Assembly: GCF_001422365.1 (NCBI RefSeq)
Contig: NZ_LMMT01000001.1
Location: 598,820-662,819, forward strand
Direction of reading: 5' to 3'
Origin: Pseudorhodoferax sp. Leaf265
GTDB taxonomy: Bacteria; Pseudomonadota; Gammaproteobacteria; Burkholderiales; Burkholderiaceae_C
DNA length: 64,000 nt
In this document: positions 21,313 through 30,109 of the stretch, one piece after another
Layout: the number at the start of each line of letters is the position of its first letter
Numbering within the stretch: position 1 is the first letter of the stretch
The notes under the pieces: model-generated
What the model was told of the DNA's origin: nothing
What the model saw: only the letters and a program-made list of their open reading frames with translations
Database searches by the model: none
Made by a program: the position numbers and the translations under genes

Positions 21313-21357
21313 GCAGCGCCCCGCCAGGGTCAGCGCGGCTGGCCCTGGTGGCGCTGC
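21313..21357. terminator. Large hairpin between convergent aspS and protease genes
   Basis: Two nested inverted repeats: GCAGCGCC (21313-21320) with GGCGCTGC (21350-21357), and inside it CCAGGG (21324-21329) with CCCTGG (21343-21348). It begins just after the aspS stop and covers the last codons of the protease gene on the other strand. It can form on either transcript and is a plausible bidirectional transcription barrier, although no T-run follows on either side. Confidence 0.5.
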
Positions 21358-22115
21358 AGCAGCGGCACGATGAAGTTGGCCGGAATCGCGTAGGTGATGC
21401 CGGATGGCTGCGAGAGCGCGCTTTCGCGCGTGCCGCGTACGTAGACCATGTTGATCACGGCGACGACGGCGCCGCTCGCGGGATCGAACACCGGCCCGCC
21501 GCTGTTGCCCGGATAGGCGGTGCCGTCGAGCTGGAAGATGTCGAAGCTGCCGTCGCGCGCACTGCGGATGGAGCGTGCCGAGAGGCGCTGGTCATTCGCT
21601 GCCGGCAGCACGATGGGCGTGATCGACGACACCATGCCGCGGTGCGTCACCGGCGAGAAGCCCAGTGCGCCACCGATCGGAAAGCCGGTGTAGGCGATGG
21701 TCTGGCCCTCCTTCACCGCATCGGAGTCGGCCAGCGCCAAGGCCGGCGCCGGCTCACCGGAGAAGCGCAGCAGGGCCAGGTCACGCAGCCGGTCGATCTC
21801 CAGCACGGTGACCGTGCGCATCTGCAGTTCGCGGCCCTGGCGCACCTGCACCACCAGATCGGACCCATCGGAGGGCTCGCCCGACGTGGGCAGCACATGG
21901 GCATTGGTGATCGCCAGGTTGCCGTCGCCCACCACGAAACCCGTTCCGCGCAGGTTGAAGCGCGGACTGTTGGTGGCTTTGTAGGTCCCCACGATCAGGA
22001 TCGAGGGCTTGGTCCTCTCGATCAATTCGACGAACTGCGCCCACGCGGGCGCAGCGGCCAGACACCAGGCTGCGGCCCCGCAGCCCGCGAGCCAGCGGCG
22101 GCGCGTGCTGGCCAT
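21330..22115 (-). CDS. Secreted trypsin-like serine protease
   Basis: 261 residues. The N-terminus (TRRRWLAG, then an Ala-rich core ending AWA at about residue 26) is an export signal, possibly twin-arginine. The catalytic triad is readable: His73 in TNAHV, Asp112 in RDLALLRF and Ser205 in GNSGGP, the pattern of DegP/HtrA-type trypsin folds, but there is no PDZ domain. Its ATG overlaps the prsT stop codon by one base (TGATG), so it belongs to the prs operon. A role in processing exported PEP-CTERM or polysaccharide-system proteins is possible but inferred only from position. Confidence 0.85.
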   Translation of the reverse strand: MASTRRRWLAGCGAAAWCLAAAPAWAQFVELIERTKPSILIVGTYKATNSPRFNLRGTGFVVGDGNLAITNAHVLPTSGEPSDGSDLVVQVRQGRELQMRTVTVLEIDRLRDLALLRFSGEPAPALALADSDAVKEGQTIAYTGFPIGGALGFSPVTHRGMVSSITPIVLPAANDQRLSARSIRSARDGSFDIFQLDGTAYPGNSGGPVFDPASGAVVAVINMVYVRGTRESALSQPSGITYAIPANFIVPLLQRHQGQPR

Positions 22116-24886
22116 CAGAGCGTGGCGCGCAGCTTCTCGACCTCGGCCTGACCGGCGAACTTGTCGCCCTGCTTGGCGAGTTCATCCAGCAGTTGGCGCG
22201 CCTCGGTCTTCTGCCCGGCCTTGGCGTAGATCTTGGCCATGTTGAGCTTGAACAGCAGGTTGTTGGCCTGCAGGCCCATTGCCTTGGTCTGCAGCTCGAT
22301 GGCCTTCTTGTAGTCCTGCTTGTCCGCCAGCAGCATCGCCAGCGTGTCGATGAAGGCCGGCTGGTCGGGCGCCAGTTCGTTGGCCTTCTCCGCATACGCG
22401 ATGGCGTTGTCGCGCTTGAGTTCGGAAGACACCCAGGCCAGGTTGTTGTAGGCCACGGCGTTGCTGGGCTGCGCCTTGATCACGTCCTTGTACAGCTTTT
22501 CGGCATCGGCCAGCCGCTTGTCGGACATCGCCGTCTCGGCCAGGAACATGGGCACCACCATGTCCTTGGGCTGGCTCTGGCGCCAGGAATTGGCCTGGCG
22601 CTCGGCATCGGCGTTGCGGCCAGTGCTGCGCAGGTTGCTCAGCACGCGCACCATCAGCTCCGGCGCGGGAGCGATCTTGAGCCCGGCCTGGTAGGCCGTC
22701 AGCGCATTGGCGGGATCCTTGCCGGCCATCCGCGCGTCGCCTTCCAGCAGGAAGCCGATGGGCTCGGTGGGACGCTGCTTCTGAACCGTGCGCGCGAGCG
22801 CGACGGCGTCGGCCATGCGCCCTTGCTCGTTGCGCAAGGCGATGATCCGTCGCTGCGCCTCGATGAGGTTGGGCTGCAGGTCGAGCGCCTTGCGCAGCGT
22901 CTGCTCGGCCGCCACCGCGTCCTTGGTCACCATCTGGGCATCGGCCAGGCGCACCAGCGGCACCGTGGACTGGGGCTGCAGCGCCACGACGCGCGCCAGC
23001 GTCGTGAGGCCCTGGTTCGTGTCGCCGGCCGCCATCTGGGCGCGGCCCGCCGCATCGAGCATGGCTGCGTTGTCCGGCAGCGCGGCCACGCCGGCCTGGG
23101 CCACGGAGACCGCCTGCTTCATGTCCTGCTGCCGCAGCAGGTGGTCCACCAGCATCACACGTGGCGCCACCTCGGTCGGATCCGCCTGCACCGCGCGCGC
23201 CAGCAGGTCTCCGATCTGCTTGGTGTGGTCGCCCGGCTGCCGGGCATAGGCCTCGGCCAGCGCCAGCATGGCGCGCGAGTTCTTGGGCTCGCGCGCCAGC
23301 AGGTCTTCGAAGCGCTTGCGCGCCTGCTCGGGCTTCTTGTCGGCCAGGTCCAGCACGGCGAGGCCGGCCACGGAAGGGAAGAAGTTGGGGTTGATCGCCA
23401 GCGATGCCTCGTAGCTCTTGCGCGCGCCCGCCAGATCGTTCTTGGCCATCAGCACGCCGGCGCGTAGCTGCCCGGTCAGCGGGACGTTAGGGGTCTTCTT
23501 CTCCAGCCGGTCGATCGCGGCCAGTGCCTTGTCGAGCTCGTTGCGGCGCACCAGGGTGCTGATCAGCGCCATGTCGGCGGACGTGCCCTGGTCCGTGGCC
23601 GCGATGTCCTGCAGTTGCTCCAGGCCGGCTTCCAGCTTGCCGCTGGCCATCTGCGTCATGGCCAGCGCCGTGCGTTTGCGGCCGTCGCTCGGATCGAGCT
23701 TGCTGGCCCGCGCGAAATACTCCTCGGCCTTGCGGGCGTCGCCGCTCATCAGCTGGATTTCGCCCGCCAGCGACAGCAGCGTTGCATCGTTGGTGCTGTC
23801 ATTGACCACGGGCGCCAGCGTGGCCTGCGCCTTGGCGGCCTGGCCGGAGCGCAGGTAGGTCATGGCCAGCCAGCGGCGCGCCATCTCCAGGGAGCCATCG
23901 CCTTGCACGGCCTTGGCGAGGTACTCCTCGGCCGTGACCAGCGCATTGCGTTGCAGGTCGATGCCGCCGGCGAGTTCCAGCGCCCGGGCATTGGTGGGGA
24001 CAACCCGCAGCAGATCCTGCGCCAGCTGCCGGGCCTTGGGAAAGTCCTTCTTCGCATAGGCCAGCTGCGCATCCAGGTAGATGGCCTCGGGATGCTTGGG
24101 CGCCAGCTTGCGCAGGGCGGCCATCTCCTTCTCGGCGTCGTCCAGCTTGGCCTGCCGGGTCAGCATGCCCACCAGACCAAAATAGCCACGCACATCGCCG
24201 GGCTGGGCTTCGATGGACTTGCGGTAGGACGCCGCAGCCTCGTCAGGCACCCGCAGCACATACTGCTGGATGTCACCCTTGATGCGCCAGGCATCCGCGT
24301 TCTTGGCGTTGCGCTGCAACACACCGTCCAGCACCGCGATCGCCCCCTCCGTGTCGCGTGCGGCCAGCTTGCTGCGGGCCTGCAACAGCAGCGCGCCCTG
24401 ATTCTGCGGATCGGCGGCCAGCGCCTTCTCCAGTGCCTGCGCGGACGCGGCCTGGTTGCGCTCGGCCGAATAGGCGCTCGCCAGCGCGGTCTGCAGCTCC
24501 GAGATGGCGTCGGGAGACGAGAGCTGCGTATTGGCGAAATCCTCGATCACCTTCTTGTTCTTGCCCTGCATCAGCAGCGCCTGCGCCAGCTTGGGCAGGA
24601 CCTGGTCGGGCGGTTGCTTGAGATCGCGCGCCTTGCTCAGCTCGATTTCCGCGGCCGACGCATCACCACTGGCCAGCAGCGCCAGACCGAGCAGGCGGCG
24701 GGCCTCACCCGAATCGGGCTGCTTCTGCAGCACGTTCTTGATCTGGATGGTGGCCGCCTTGTAGTCGTTCTTGGCCATGTAGTCCTTGGCGGAGGACAGC
24801 AAGGCCTCGGGACTGTCGCCGCAGCCCGCAAGCAGCAGGGCCGCTGCAACGGCGATCGTGGCGAAGGAGGTTTTGTGGTGCGGCAT
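22115..24886 (-). CDS. prsT: XrtA/PEP-CTERM system TPR-repeat lipoprotein PrsT
   Basis: 923 residues. A lipoprotein signal with lipobox LAGC (Cys22) is followed by a long array of tetratricopeptide-like helical repeats to the C-terminus (repeated A-x4-AL...P-N/A-xx-A patterns). Size, lipobox and the prsK-prsR-prsT order match the TPR protein tied to exosortase systems, thought to act in export or assembly of the extracellular matrix. The short opening motif AKDYMAKNDYKAATIQIKN is characteristic. It starts 39 bases after prsR and overlaps the protease gene by one base. The precise role is unknown. Confidence 0.88.
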   Translation of the reverse strand: MPHHKTSFATIAVAAALLLAGCGDSPEALLSSAKDYMAKNDYKAATIQIKNVLQKQPDSGEARRLLGLALLASGDASAAEIELSKARDLKQPPDQVLPKLAQALLMQGKNKKVIEDFANTQLSSPDAISELQTALASAYSAERNQAASAQALEKALAADPQNQGALLLQARSKLAARDTEGAIAVLDGVLQRNAKNADAWRIKGDIQQYVLRVPDEAAASYRKSIEAQPGDVRGYFGLVGMLTRQAKLDDAEKEMAALRKLAPKHPEAIYLDAQLAYAKKDFPKARQLAQDLLRVVPTNARALELAGGIDLQRNALVTAEEYLAKAVQGDGSLEMARRWLAMTYLRSGQAAKAQATLAPVVNDSTNDATLLSLAGEIQLMSGDARKAEEYFARASKLDPSDGRKRTALAMTQMASGKLEAGLEQLQDIAATDQGTSADMALISTLVRRNELDKALAAIDRLEKKTPNVPLTGQLRAGVLMAKNDLAGARKSYEASLAINPNFFPSVAGLAVLDLADKKPEQARKRFEDLLAREPKNSRAMLALAEAYARQPGDHTKQIGDLLARAVQADPTEVAPRVMLVDHLLRQQDMKQAVSVAQAGVAALPDNAAMLDAAGRAQMAAGDTNQGLTTLARVVALQPQSTVPLVRLADAQMVTKDAVAAEQTLRKALDLQPNLIEAQRRIIALRNEQGRMADAVALARTVQKQRPTEPIGFLLEGDARMAGKDPANALTAYQAGLKIAPAPELMVRVLSNLRSTGRNADAERQANSWRQSQPKDMVVPMFLAETAMSDKRLADAEKLYKDVIKAQPSNAVAYNNLAWVSSELKRDNAIAYAEKANELAPDQPAFIDTLAMLLADKQDYKKAIELQTKAMGLQANNLLFKLNMAKIYAKAGQKTEARQLLDELAKQGDKFAGQAEVEKLRATL

Positions 24887-24925
24887 GGGACGGCTCTCTG
24901 AGGTGTCTTGACGGGGGCGGCAGGC

Positions 24926-26290
24926 TTACTTCAAGCCCAGGCGGTGCATGAGGTCGTACAGCGTGGGCCGGCTGACACCCAGGAGCTCCGCGGCCTTGAC
25001 GATGTTGCCGTTGACTCGGCCCAGCGCCGCGATGATGGCGGTGCGCTCGGCGGCATCGCGCACGGCGCGCAGGTCCAGCGCAGGATCCAGGCCATCCGGC
25101 GCATCTGGTGCGGCCAAGCCGATGTCCTCGCGCACGATCTGGTTGCCATCGGCCATGATGACGGCGCGCTTGATGCAATTTTCGAGTTCGCGGATGTTGC
25201 CGGGCCAGGCATGTGCCTCGATGGCCCGGATGGCCTCCTCGCCAAGGCTCACCGTGCCGCGGTTCTGCTCCTGCGCGAAGCGGCGCACGAAGGCATGGGC
25301 CAGCAGCGCGGCGTCGCCGACACGGGCGCGCAGCGGCGGTATGTTGACCACGATCTCCGCGAGCCGGTAGTACAGATCTTCGCGAAAGCGGCTTTCCTTG
25401 CTCAGCGCCTTGAGGTCCTGGTGGGTGGCGCAGACGATGCGCACATCGACAGGAATCTCCTGGCGTCCACCCACGCGCTCGATCGTCCTCTCCTGCAGGA
25501 AGCGCAGCAGCTTGGCCTGCAGGCTGAACGGCAGGTCGCCGATCTCGTCGAGCATCAACGTGCCGCCATTGGCGGTCTCGATCTTGCCGACCGTGGTCTT
25601 GGCCGCTCCGGTGAAGGCGCCCTTCTCGTAGCCGAAAAGTTCGCTTTCGAGCAGGTTCTCGGGAATCGCGGCGCAATTGATGGCGACGAACTTGCCGTTG
25701 CGACGGGGCGACGCCTGGTGCACGCCCCTGGCCAGGACCTCCTTGCCGGTGCCGCTCTCACCGAGCAGCATGACGGTCGCCGTGCTGTTGGCCACCTTCT
25801 CGATGGTACGGCAGATGCGCAGCATCTCCGGGTCGCGCGTGATCAGGCCACCGAGCGCATCGGGCTGCTGCATGGAGCGCAGCCGGCGGTTCTCCTTCTG
25901 CAGCTCGAACAGGCGAAAAGCCCGATCCACCGTCAGGTTCAGCACGTCCGGATCGAACGGCTTGGGCATGAAGTCGTAGGCGCCCATGGCCACGGCGCGC
26001 AAGGCATTGGCCTGGTCGTTCTGACCCGTCAGGACGATGACCTTGGTGTCGGGCTCGACAGCCAGGATCTGCTCGAGCAGCTTGAAGCCCTCGCTGACCG
26101 AGTCCGCGTCCGGCGGTAGCCCCAGGTCCATGGTGACGACCGCCGGCGTGTGGCGGCGCATCTGCACCAGCGCGGATTCACGGTCCAGCGCCGTCACCGA
26201 CTCGAAGCGGTCCAGCGACCACTTGATCTGTTTTTGCAGCGCCGGGTCGTCTTCGACGATCAACAGCGCGCGCATTTTTTCCGAGCTCAT
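24926..26290 (-). CDS. prsR: PEP-CTERM-box response regulator, sigma-54-dependent activator PrsR
   Basis: 454 residues. The receiver domain (about 6-125) has acidic Asp14/Asp15 and phospho-acceptor Asp55. The AAA+ sigma-54 activation domain has Walker A GESGTGKE (177-184), the sigma-54-contacting loop GAFTGA (224-229) and Walker B LMLDEIG near 245-251. A C-terminal Fis-type helix-turn-helix (about 412-454) binds DNA. It is partnered with PrsK, whose stop codon it overlaps (ATGA). In exosortase-bearing bacteria PrsR is thought to drive PEP-CTERM and polysaccharide genes from -24/-12 promoters; candidate sites occur at 48041-48056 and 48317-48331. Confidence 0.92.
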   Translation of the reverse strand: MSSEKMRALLIVEDDPALQKQIKWSLDRFESVTALDRESALVQMRRHTPAVVTMDLGLPPDADSVSEGFKLLEQILAVEPDTKVIVLTGQNDQANALRAVAMGAYDFMPKPFDPDVLNLTVDRAFRLFELQKENRRLRSMQQPDALGGLITRDPEMLRICRTIEKVANSTATVMLLGESGTGKEVLARGVHQASPRRNGKFVAINCAAIPENLLESELFGYEKGAFTGAAKTTVGKIETANGGTLMLDEIGDLPFSLQAKLLRFLQERTIERVGGRQEIPVDVRIVCATHQDLKALSKESRFREDLYYRLAEIVVNIPPLRARVGDAALLAHAFVRRFAQEQNRGTVSLGEEAIRAIEAHAWPGNIRELENCIKRAVIMADGNQIVREDIGLAAPDAPDGLDPALDLRAVRDAAERTAIIAALGRVNGNIVKAAELLGVSRPTLYDLMHRLGLK

Positions 26291-28398
26291 GCGTTCTCCA
26301 AGGGCTGCAGGACGGATGTCGAATGGGCGTCGAACAGCGGCAACAGCATCTTGATCACCGTTCCGCGGCCAAGTTCGCTGTGCACCCGGATTTTCCCGCC
26401 CAACTCCTGCACATATTGATAACTCTCGTAGGCGCCGATGCCCATGCCCGCCTGCTTCGTGGTCTGGAAGGGCTTGAAGAGGCGCTCGCGAACGAACTCC
26501 TCGGACATGCCGCGCCCGGTATCCCCGACCTCGACCAGCGCCATCCCGGCCTCACGGCCAAGCCGAAGCCAGACGCGGCCCGGGGGGTCCGTGGCATCGA
26601 AGGCGTTCTGAACCATGTGGCCGATGATGCGTTCCAGCCGCTCATCCTGGCCCCGCGCCACCGGCTCGTCGTCCAGGTCAAGCTCCAGTTGCCGGCCGCG
26701 GCCATCGGCCACGCGGGCAATGCGCTGGGCAATGCCGGCCAGGGCGACGCCGTGCACGGTACCGGTCGGCTTGGCACCCTCGCGCAATTGAAGCATCAGC
26801 TGTCGCATCTTGTCCAAGGAATTTTCAACAGTCATGAGCATGTCCTGCTGAAACTCCGGGTTGCCCTGCAAGCGCTTGGCGTTCTTCATCATCAAAGACA
26901 GCTGGGTCACGATGTTCTTGAGGTCGTGCACCACGAAGGCCGACATCTTGTTGAAGGCATCGAACTTGCGCACTTCCAGCAAGGCTTCGGTGGCCTGCAT
27001 CTGGGCCAGGAAGCTGGCGGCCTGCCGGCCTGCCGTCTTCAGCAGGTCATTGACTTCCCAGTTGACGTCCACATCGGCACGCGCGCTGGCCAGCACGACA
27101 AAGCCCGTCAGTTCCTCGCCCACGGTCAGCGGCACGATGAGCCAGGCCTGCCGCACCTCGTGCAGCCAGACCGGCAGCGCCAGATCGCCATAGCGCTGCG
27201 GGAACGAGCGGTACTCCTGCAGGTTGATGACCCAGCCGCTTTGCAGCAGGAAGCGGCAGAACGCGGAGTCAGCCTCCTCCTTGTCCTTGGACGCAGGCAT
27301 GTTCCAGGTTGACGCGCAGCGCAGCGAGTCTTCGCCCGGACTGCGCAGCCACAGCAAGCCGGCTGGACTTTCCAGCATGTCGGCCAGCCCGCGGATCACG
27401 CGCTGGCCCACAGCCAGCGGCGAGCGGTCGTTCGACAGGGTTTGCGTGAAGCGCAGCCACTCCTCACGGTAGTCGTAGCGGTAGCGAAAGAAGTGCTTGC
27501 CCAGCGTGACGCGCAGACGCGAGCGCACGGTGCCCGACATCAGCAGCACCATCATGCCCACCGAAGCCACGGACACGAGCGCCAATTGCAGCGCCCGGCC
27601 CCAGTCGCCGCCGAAGTAGCGCACGTAGTAGCCGACGGCGGAGATGAAGATCAGGTAGGCACCGGCCAACACCAGCGTGGCCGAATGGAAGATGGCCGTG
27701 CGCGAGACGCGCACCTTGCCGACCCAATCGCTGCGCCCGCTCATCGACAACCACATGAGTGGCACCAACAACGCGTGCAACAGGCCACGTACGCTCATCG
27801 CGTCCAGGTCCGGCCGGTTGAACAAAACTGCCTGAGAGAACACGTACAGGTCGAACAGGAAGGTGCCTGCCAGACCCAGGCACAGGGGCTTGAGGCTCCA
27901 GCGCACGTCATCGGCCAGGTTGCGATACACCTGCTCCAGCAAGAACAGCGCGAAGACCGGCAGAGCCATCGCGTTCAGCAACTGCCATTGGCCCACCGCG
28001 GCCGCTGCGTTGCTGTCCAGCAGATTGCTCACCCGCACCACCACCGTGCCGCCGATCAACAGCGCCGCGACCACGCCTGCCCAGCCGAAGCGTTGGACCA
28101 GCCAACCAGGGCGCTCGGGCCGCCACAGCAGCAGCAGGAACCCGATCCAGCATGCGTAGCGCAGGCAATCGGCAAGCAGGCTGAGGTCGACCAGCCAGGA
28201 GGACGCGCTCAGCAAGGCAGCCAGCACAAGAAAGGCCCACACCGTCGAGGCGATGACCGCCCCGAACAGCAGTCCAGGAGAAACCTCGCGCGCCGACCAC
28301 AGGGCGCGCTGCCGTGCCAGCGCCACGGCGAATGCGGTGAAGGCCAGCCCGGTGAAGGCATACCCCCAGACGCTCAGCAGGATGTTGGGACTGTCCAT
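26287..28398 (-). CDS. prsK: XrtA/PEP-CTERM system sensor histidine kinase PrsK
   Basis: 703 residues. Residues 1-290 hold about eight membrane segments, then a GAF-like domain (about 325-460), a phospho-acceptor helix with His491 in VVHDLKN and a HATPase domain with the N box around Asn598, G1 DTGRG (626-630) and G2 GMGIG (651-655). This fits PrsK, the membrane sensor thought to phosphorylate PrsR. The signal it senses is not known. It lies 55 bases after the priming glycosyltransferase gene and overlaps prsR by 4 bases. Confidence 0.92.
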   Translation of the reverse strand: MDSPNILLSVWGYAFTGLAFTAFAVALARQRALWSAREVSPGLLFGAVIASTVWAFLVLAALLSASSWLVDLSLLADCLRYACWIGFLLLLWRPERPGWLVQRFGWAGVVAALLIGGTVVVRVSNLLDSNAAAAVGQWQLLNAMALPVFALFLLEQVYRNLADDVRWSLKPLCLGLAGTFLFDLYVFSQAVLFNRPDLDAMSVRGLLHALLVPLMWLSMSGRSDWVGKVRVSRTAIFHSATLVLAGAYLIFISAVGYYVRYFGGDWGRALQLALVSVASVGMMVLLMSGTVRSRLRVTLGKHFFRYRYDYREEWLRFTQTLSNDRSPLAVGQRVIRGLADMLESPAGLLWLRSPGEDSLRCASTWNMPASKDKEEADSAFCRFLLQSGWVINLQEYRSFPQRYGDLALPVWLHEVRQAWLIVPLTVGEELTGFVVLASARADVDVNWEVNDLLKTAGRQAASFLAQMQATEALLEVRKFDAFNKMSAFVVHDLKNIVTQLSLMMKNAKRLQGNPEFQQDMLMTVENSLDKMRQLMLQLREGAKPTGTVHGVALAGIAQRIARVADGRGRQLELDLDDEPVARGQDERLERIIGHMVQNAFDATDPPGRVWLRLGREAGMALVEVGDTGRGMSEEFVRERLFKPFQTTKQAGMGIGAYESYQYVQELGGKIRVHSELGRGTVIKMLLPLFDAHSTSVLQPLENA

Positions 28399-28453
28399 GC
28401 GCCTCCCTACTCCGGGCGCGGGCAGTTCTGCGCCACACCAGGCGCCGGCATGC

Positions 28454-29830
28454 TCAGCGCGCGCCCTTGGCCATCAACACCACCCCGACGGTCTCGAACA
28501 GGATCACGAGATCCAGGAACAAGGAGTGGTTTTTGACATAGTACAGGTCGTACTGCAGCTTCTCCGCCGAGTCTTCCAGCGAGGCGCCGTAGTGGTAGCG
28601 CACCTGGGCCCAGCCGGTCACGCCCGGCTTGACGCTCTGGCGCACGGCATAGTAGGGAATCTCGCGGGTCAATTGGTCGACGAAGAACGGCCGTTCGGGG
28701 CGGGGCCCCACCAGGCTCATGTCGCCATTCAGGACGGAGAACAGCTGCGGCAACTCGTCGATGCGCACCTTGCGGATGAAGCCCCCCACGCGCGTCACGC
28801 GGCTGTCCTTCGCGGCGGCGAACTGCGGCCCATCCTTTTCCGCGTCGGTGCGCATGCTGCGGAACTTGACGACGTTGAACAGCCGGCCGTTGAAACCGAC
28901 GCGCTCCTGGCGGTAGAACACCGGGCCGCGGCTTTCCAGCTTGATGATGAGCGCAGTGACCAGCATCACGGGCGCAGTGATGCCGATCAAGAGCAGCGCG
29001 CAGGCGATGTCGAAGATGCGCTTGACCACCGTGCGCAGCCCGCCCTGGCTGAAACCATCGCCAAAGACCAACCAGCCGGCCGACACCGAATCGAGCCGGA
29101 TCTGGCCCTTGGTCTTCTCGAAATGCGTGGCCATGTCGGTCACCCGCACGCCGTGCAGCTTGCAGTCCAGCAGTTCGCGCAAGGGCATGCTGCCGCCACG
29201 GCGTTCGACCAGCGCCACGACGATCTCGTCGACCTCGAGCTCCAGCGCCGTGTCGGTCAGCGACTTGTTCTTGGAGAGGATGCCCCAGGCCGAGACCTCG
29301 GCCTCGGATTCGTTGGGACTGGCGTAGTAACCCACCACGTCGACATGCGGGTCGTCCTTCTTGAGCGCCCGGCCCACCAACGCGGCACGGGGACCGGTAC
29401 CGAACACCAGCACGCGGTGCCGCAGAGCAGACTGCGCGCCGGAATGGGCTGCATCGACGCGGTGCGCCAGCACCACCAGCAGGCCGACCATGGCGGCCAG
29501 GGCCAGCGACTGGCGCCCCTCGATGCCCAAGGGCACCGAGCCGAAAACAGCATAGGTCACGGGCACCGCCAGCAGCAGCGCCAGCGCCGCGCGCGCGCGC
29601 GATTGGTTCAGCGAACGACCGTGTACACGCTGGTAAAAACCCATGCTGCCATTGATGACCAGCATGCCAGTGGCAAGTAGCGCGGTGTAGCCCAGCACCG
29701 GCACCATGGTTGGCCACTCCGCGCGGCGCCACAGCAATTCGGCGAACACCGCGGCCAGGATCAGCACGAAATCGAGAACCACCTGCAACACCGTACGCCG
29801 ATGCAGGTAGTGGTTGAACAACTTGATCAT
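28454..29830 (-). CDS. XrtA/PEP-CTERM system priming glycosyltransferase (TIGR03013-like)
   Basis: 458 residues. Four or five membrane segments (about 20-120), a nucleotide-binding-like middle region (RVLVFGTGPRAALVGRAL) and a C-terminal bacterial sugar-transferase domain (KRIFDIACALLLIGITAPVM; KFRSMRTDAEKDG; DELPQLFSVLNGDMSLVGPRPERP; KPGVTGWAQV). It transfers a hexose-1-phosphate to undecaprenyl phosphate to start polysaccharide repeat units. I chose the ATG at 29830 because MIKLFNHYLHRRT is the usual opening of the family and GAGGG lies upstream. First gene of the operon with prsK, prsR, prsT and a protease. Confidence 0.9.
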   Translation of the reverse strand: MIKLFNHYLHRRTVLQVVLDFVLILAAVFAELLWRRAEWPTMVPVLGYTALLATGMLVINGSMGFYQRVHGRSLNQSRARAALALLLAVPVTYAVFGSVPLGIEGRQSLALAAMVGLLVVLAHRVDAAHSGAQSALRHRVLVFGTGPRAALVGRALKKDDPHVDVVGYYASPNESEAEVSAWGILSKNKSLTDTALELEVDEIVVALVERRGGSMPLRELLDCKLHGVRVTDMATHFEKTKGQIRLDSVSAGWLVFGDGFSQGGLRTVVKRIFDIACALLLIGITAPVMLVTALIIKLESRGPVFYRQERVGFNGRLFNVVKFRSMRTDAEKDGPQFAAAKDSRVTRVGGFIRKVRIDELPQLFSVLNGDMSLVGPRPERPFFVDQLTREIPYYAVRQSVKPGVTGWAQVRYHYGASLEDSAEKLQYDLYYVKNHSLFLDLVILFETVGVVLMAKGAR

Positions 29831-30109
29831 GCGCCGCGACCCTCGGCCCAAGCGCCAGATGCAATCAGGGAGCAGCCCCCCTTTGTGTTGTTACGTCGAA
29901 GTCGAATCATCCGATGCCGTTCCCGGTAAAAGACAGAGCCCGCCAACCGCAACTGTACGTGCCAACAGATGCAGGGCAGCCCCGATCCAGCCACGGGCGC
30001 CACGATCGCTCCTCCATTTGAGCGAAATCTGCGCAAAAACCCACAAATCTCCGGACGATTGTAGAAGGCCTGCATGGCATCACACGCGGCCTGCCTCGTC
30101 CGCGTCGGC
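29831..30109. promoter_or_regulatory. Promoter region of the prs operon
   Basis: 279 bases between the helicase gene and the priming glycosyltransferase gene, both on the minus strand. It contains a near-consensus sigma-54 element with an off-by-one spacer (29947-29966, listed separately) and otherwise AT-richer sequence than the genes. No open frame here looks like a gene. Confidence 0.4.
29947..29966 (-). promoter_or_regulatory. Candidate sigma-54-like promoter with 11-base GG-GC spacing
   Basis: On the minus strand TGGCAC (29959-29964) and TTGC (29949-29952) both match the sigma-54 consensus exactly, but 11 rather than 10 bases separate the invariant GG and GC. Sigma-54 is strict about this spacing, so the site may be weak or a coincidence. 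If used, it would start the prs operon about 105 bases before the glycosyltransferase ATG. Confidence 0.3.
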
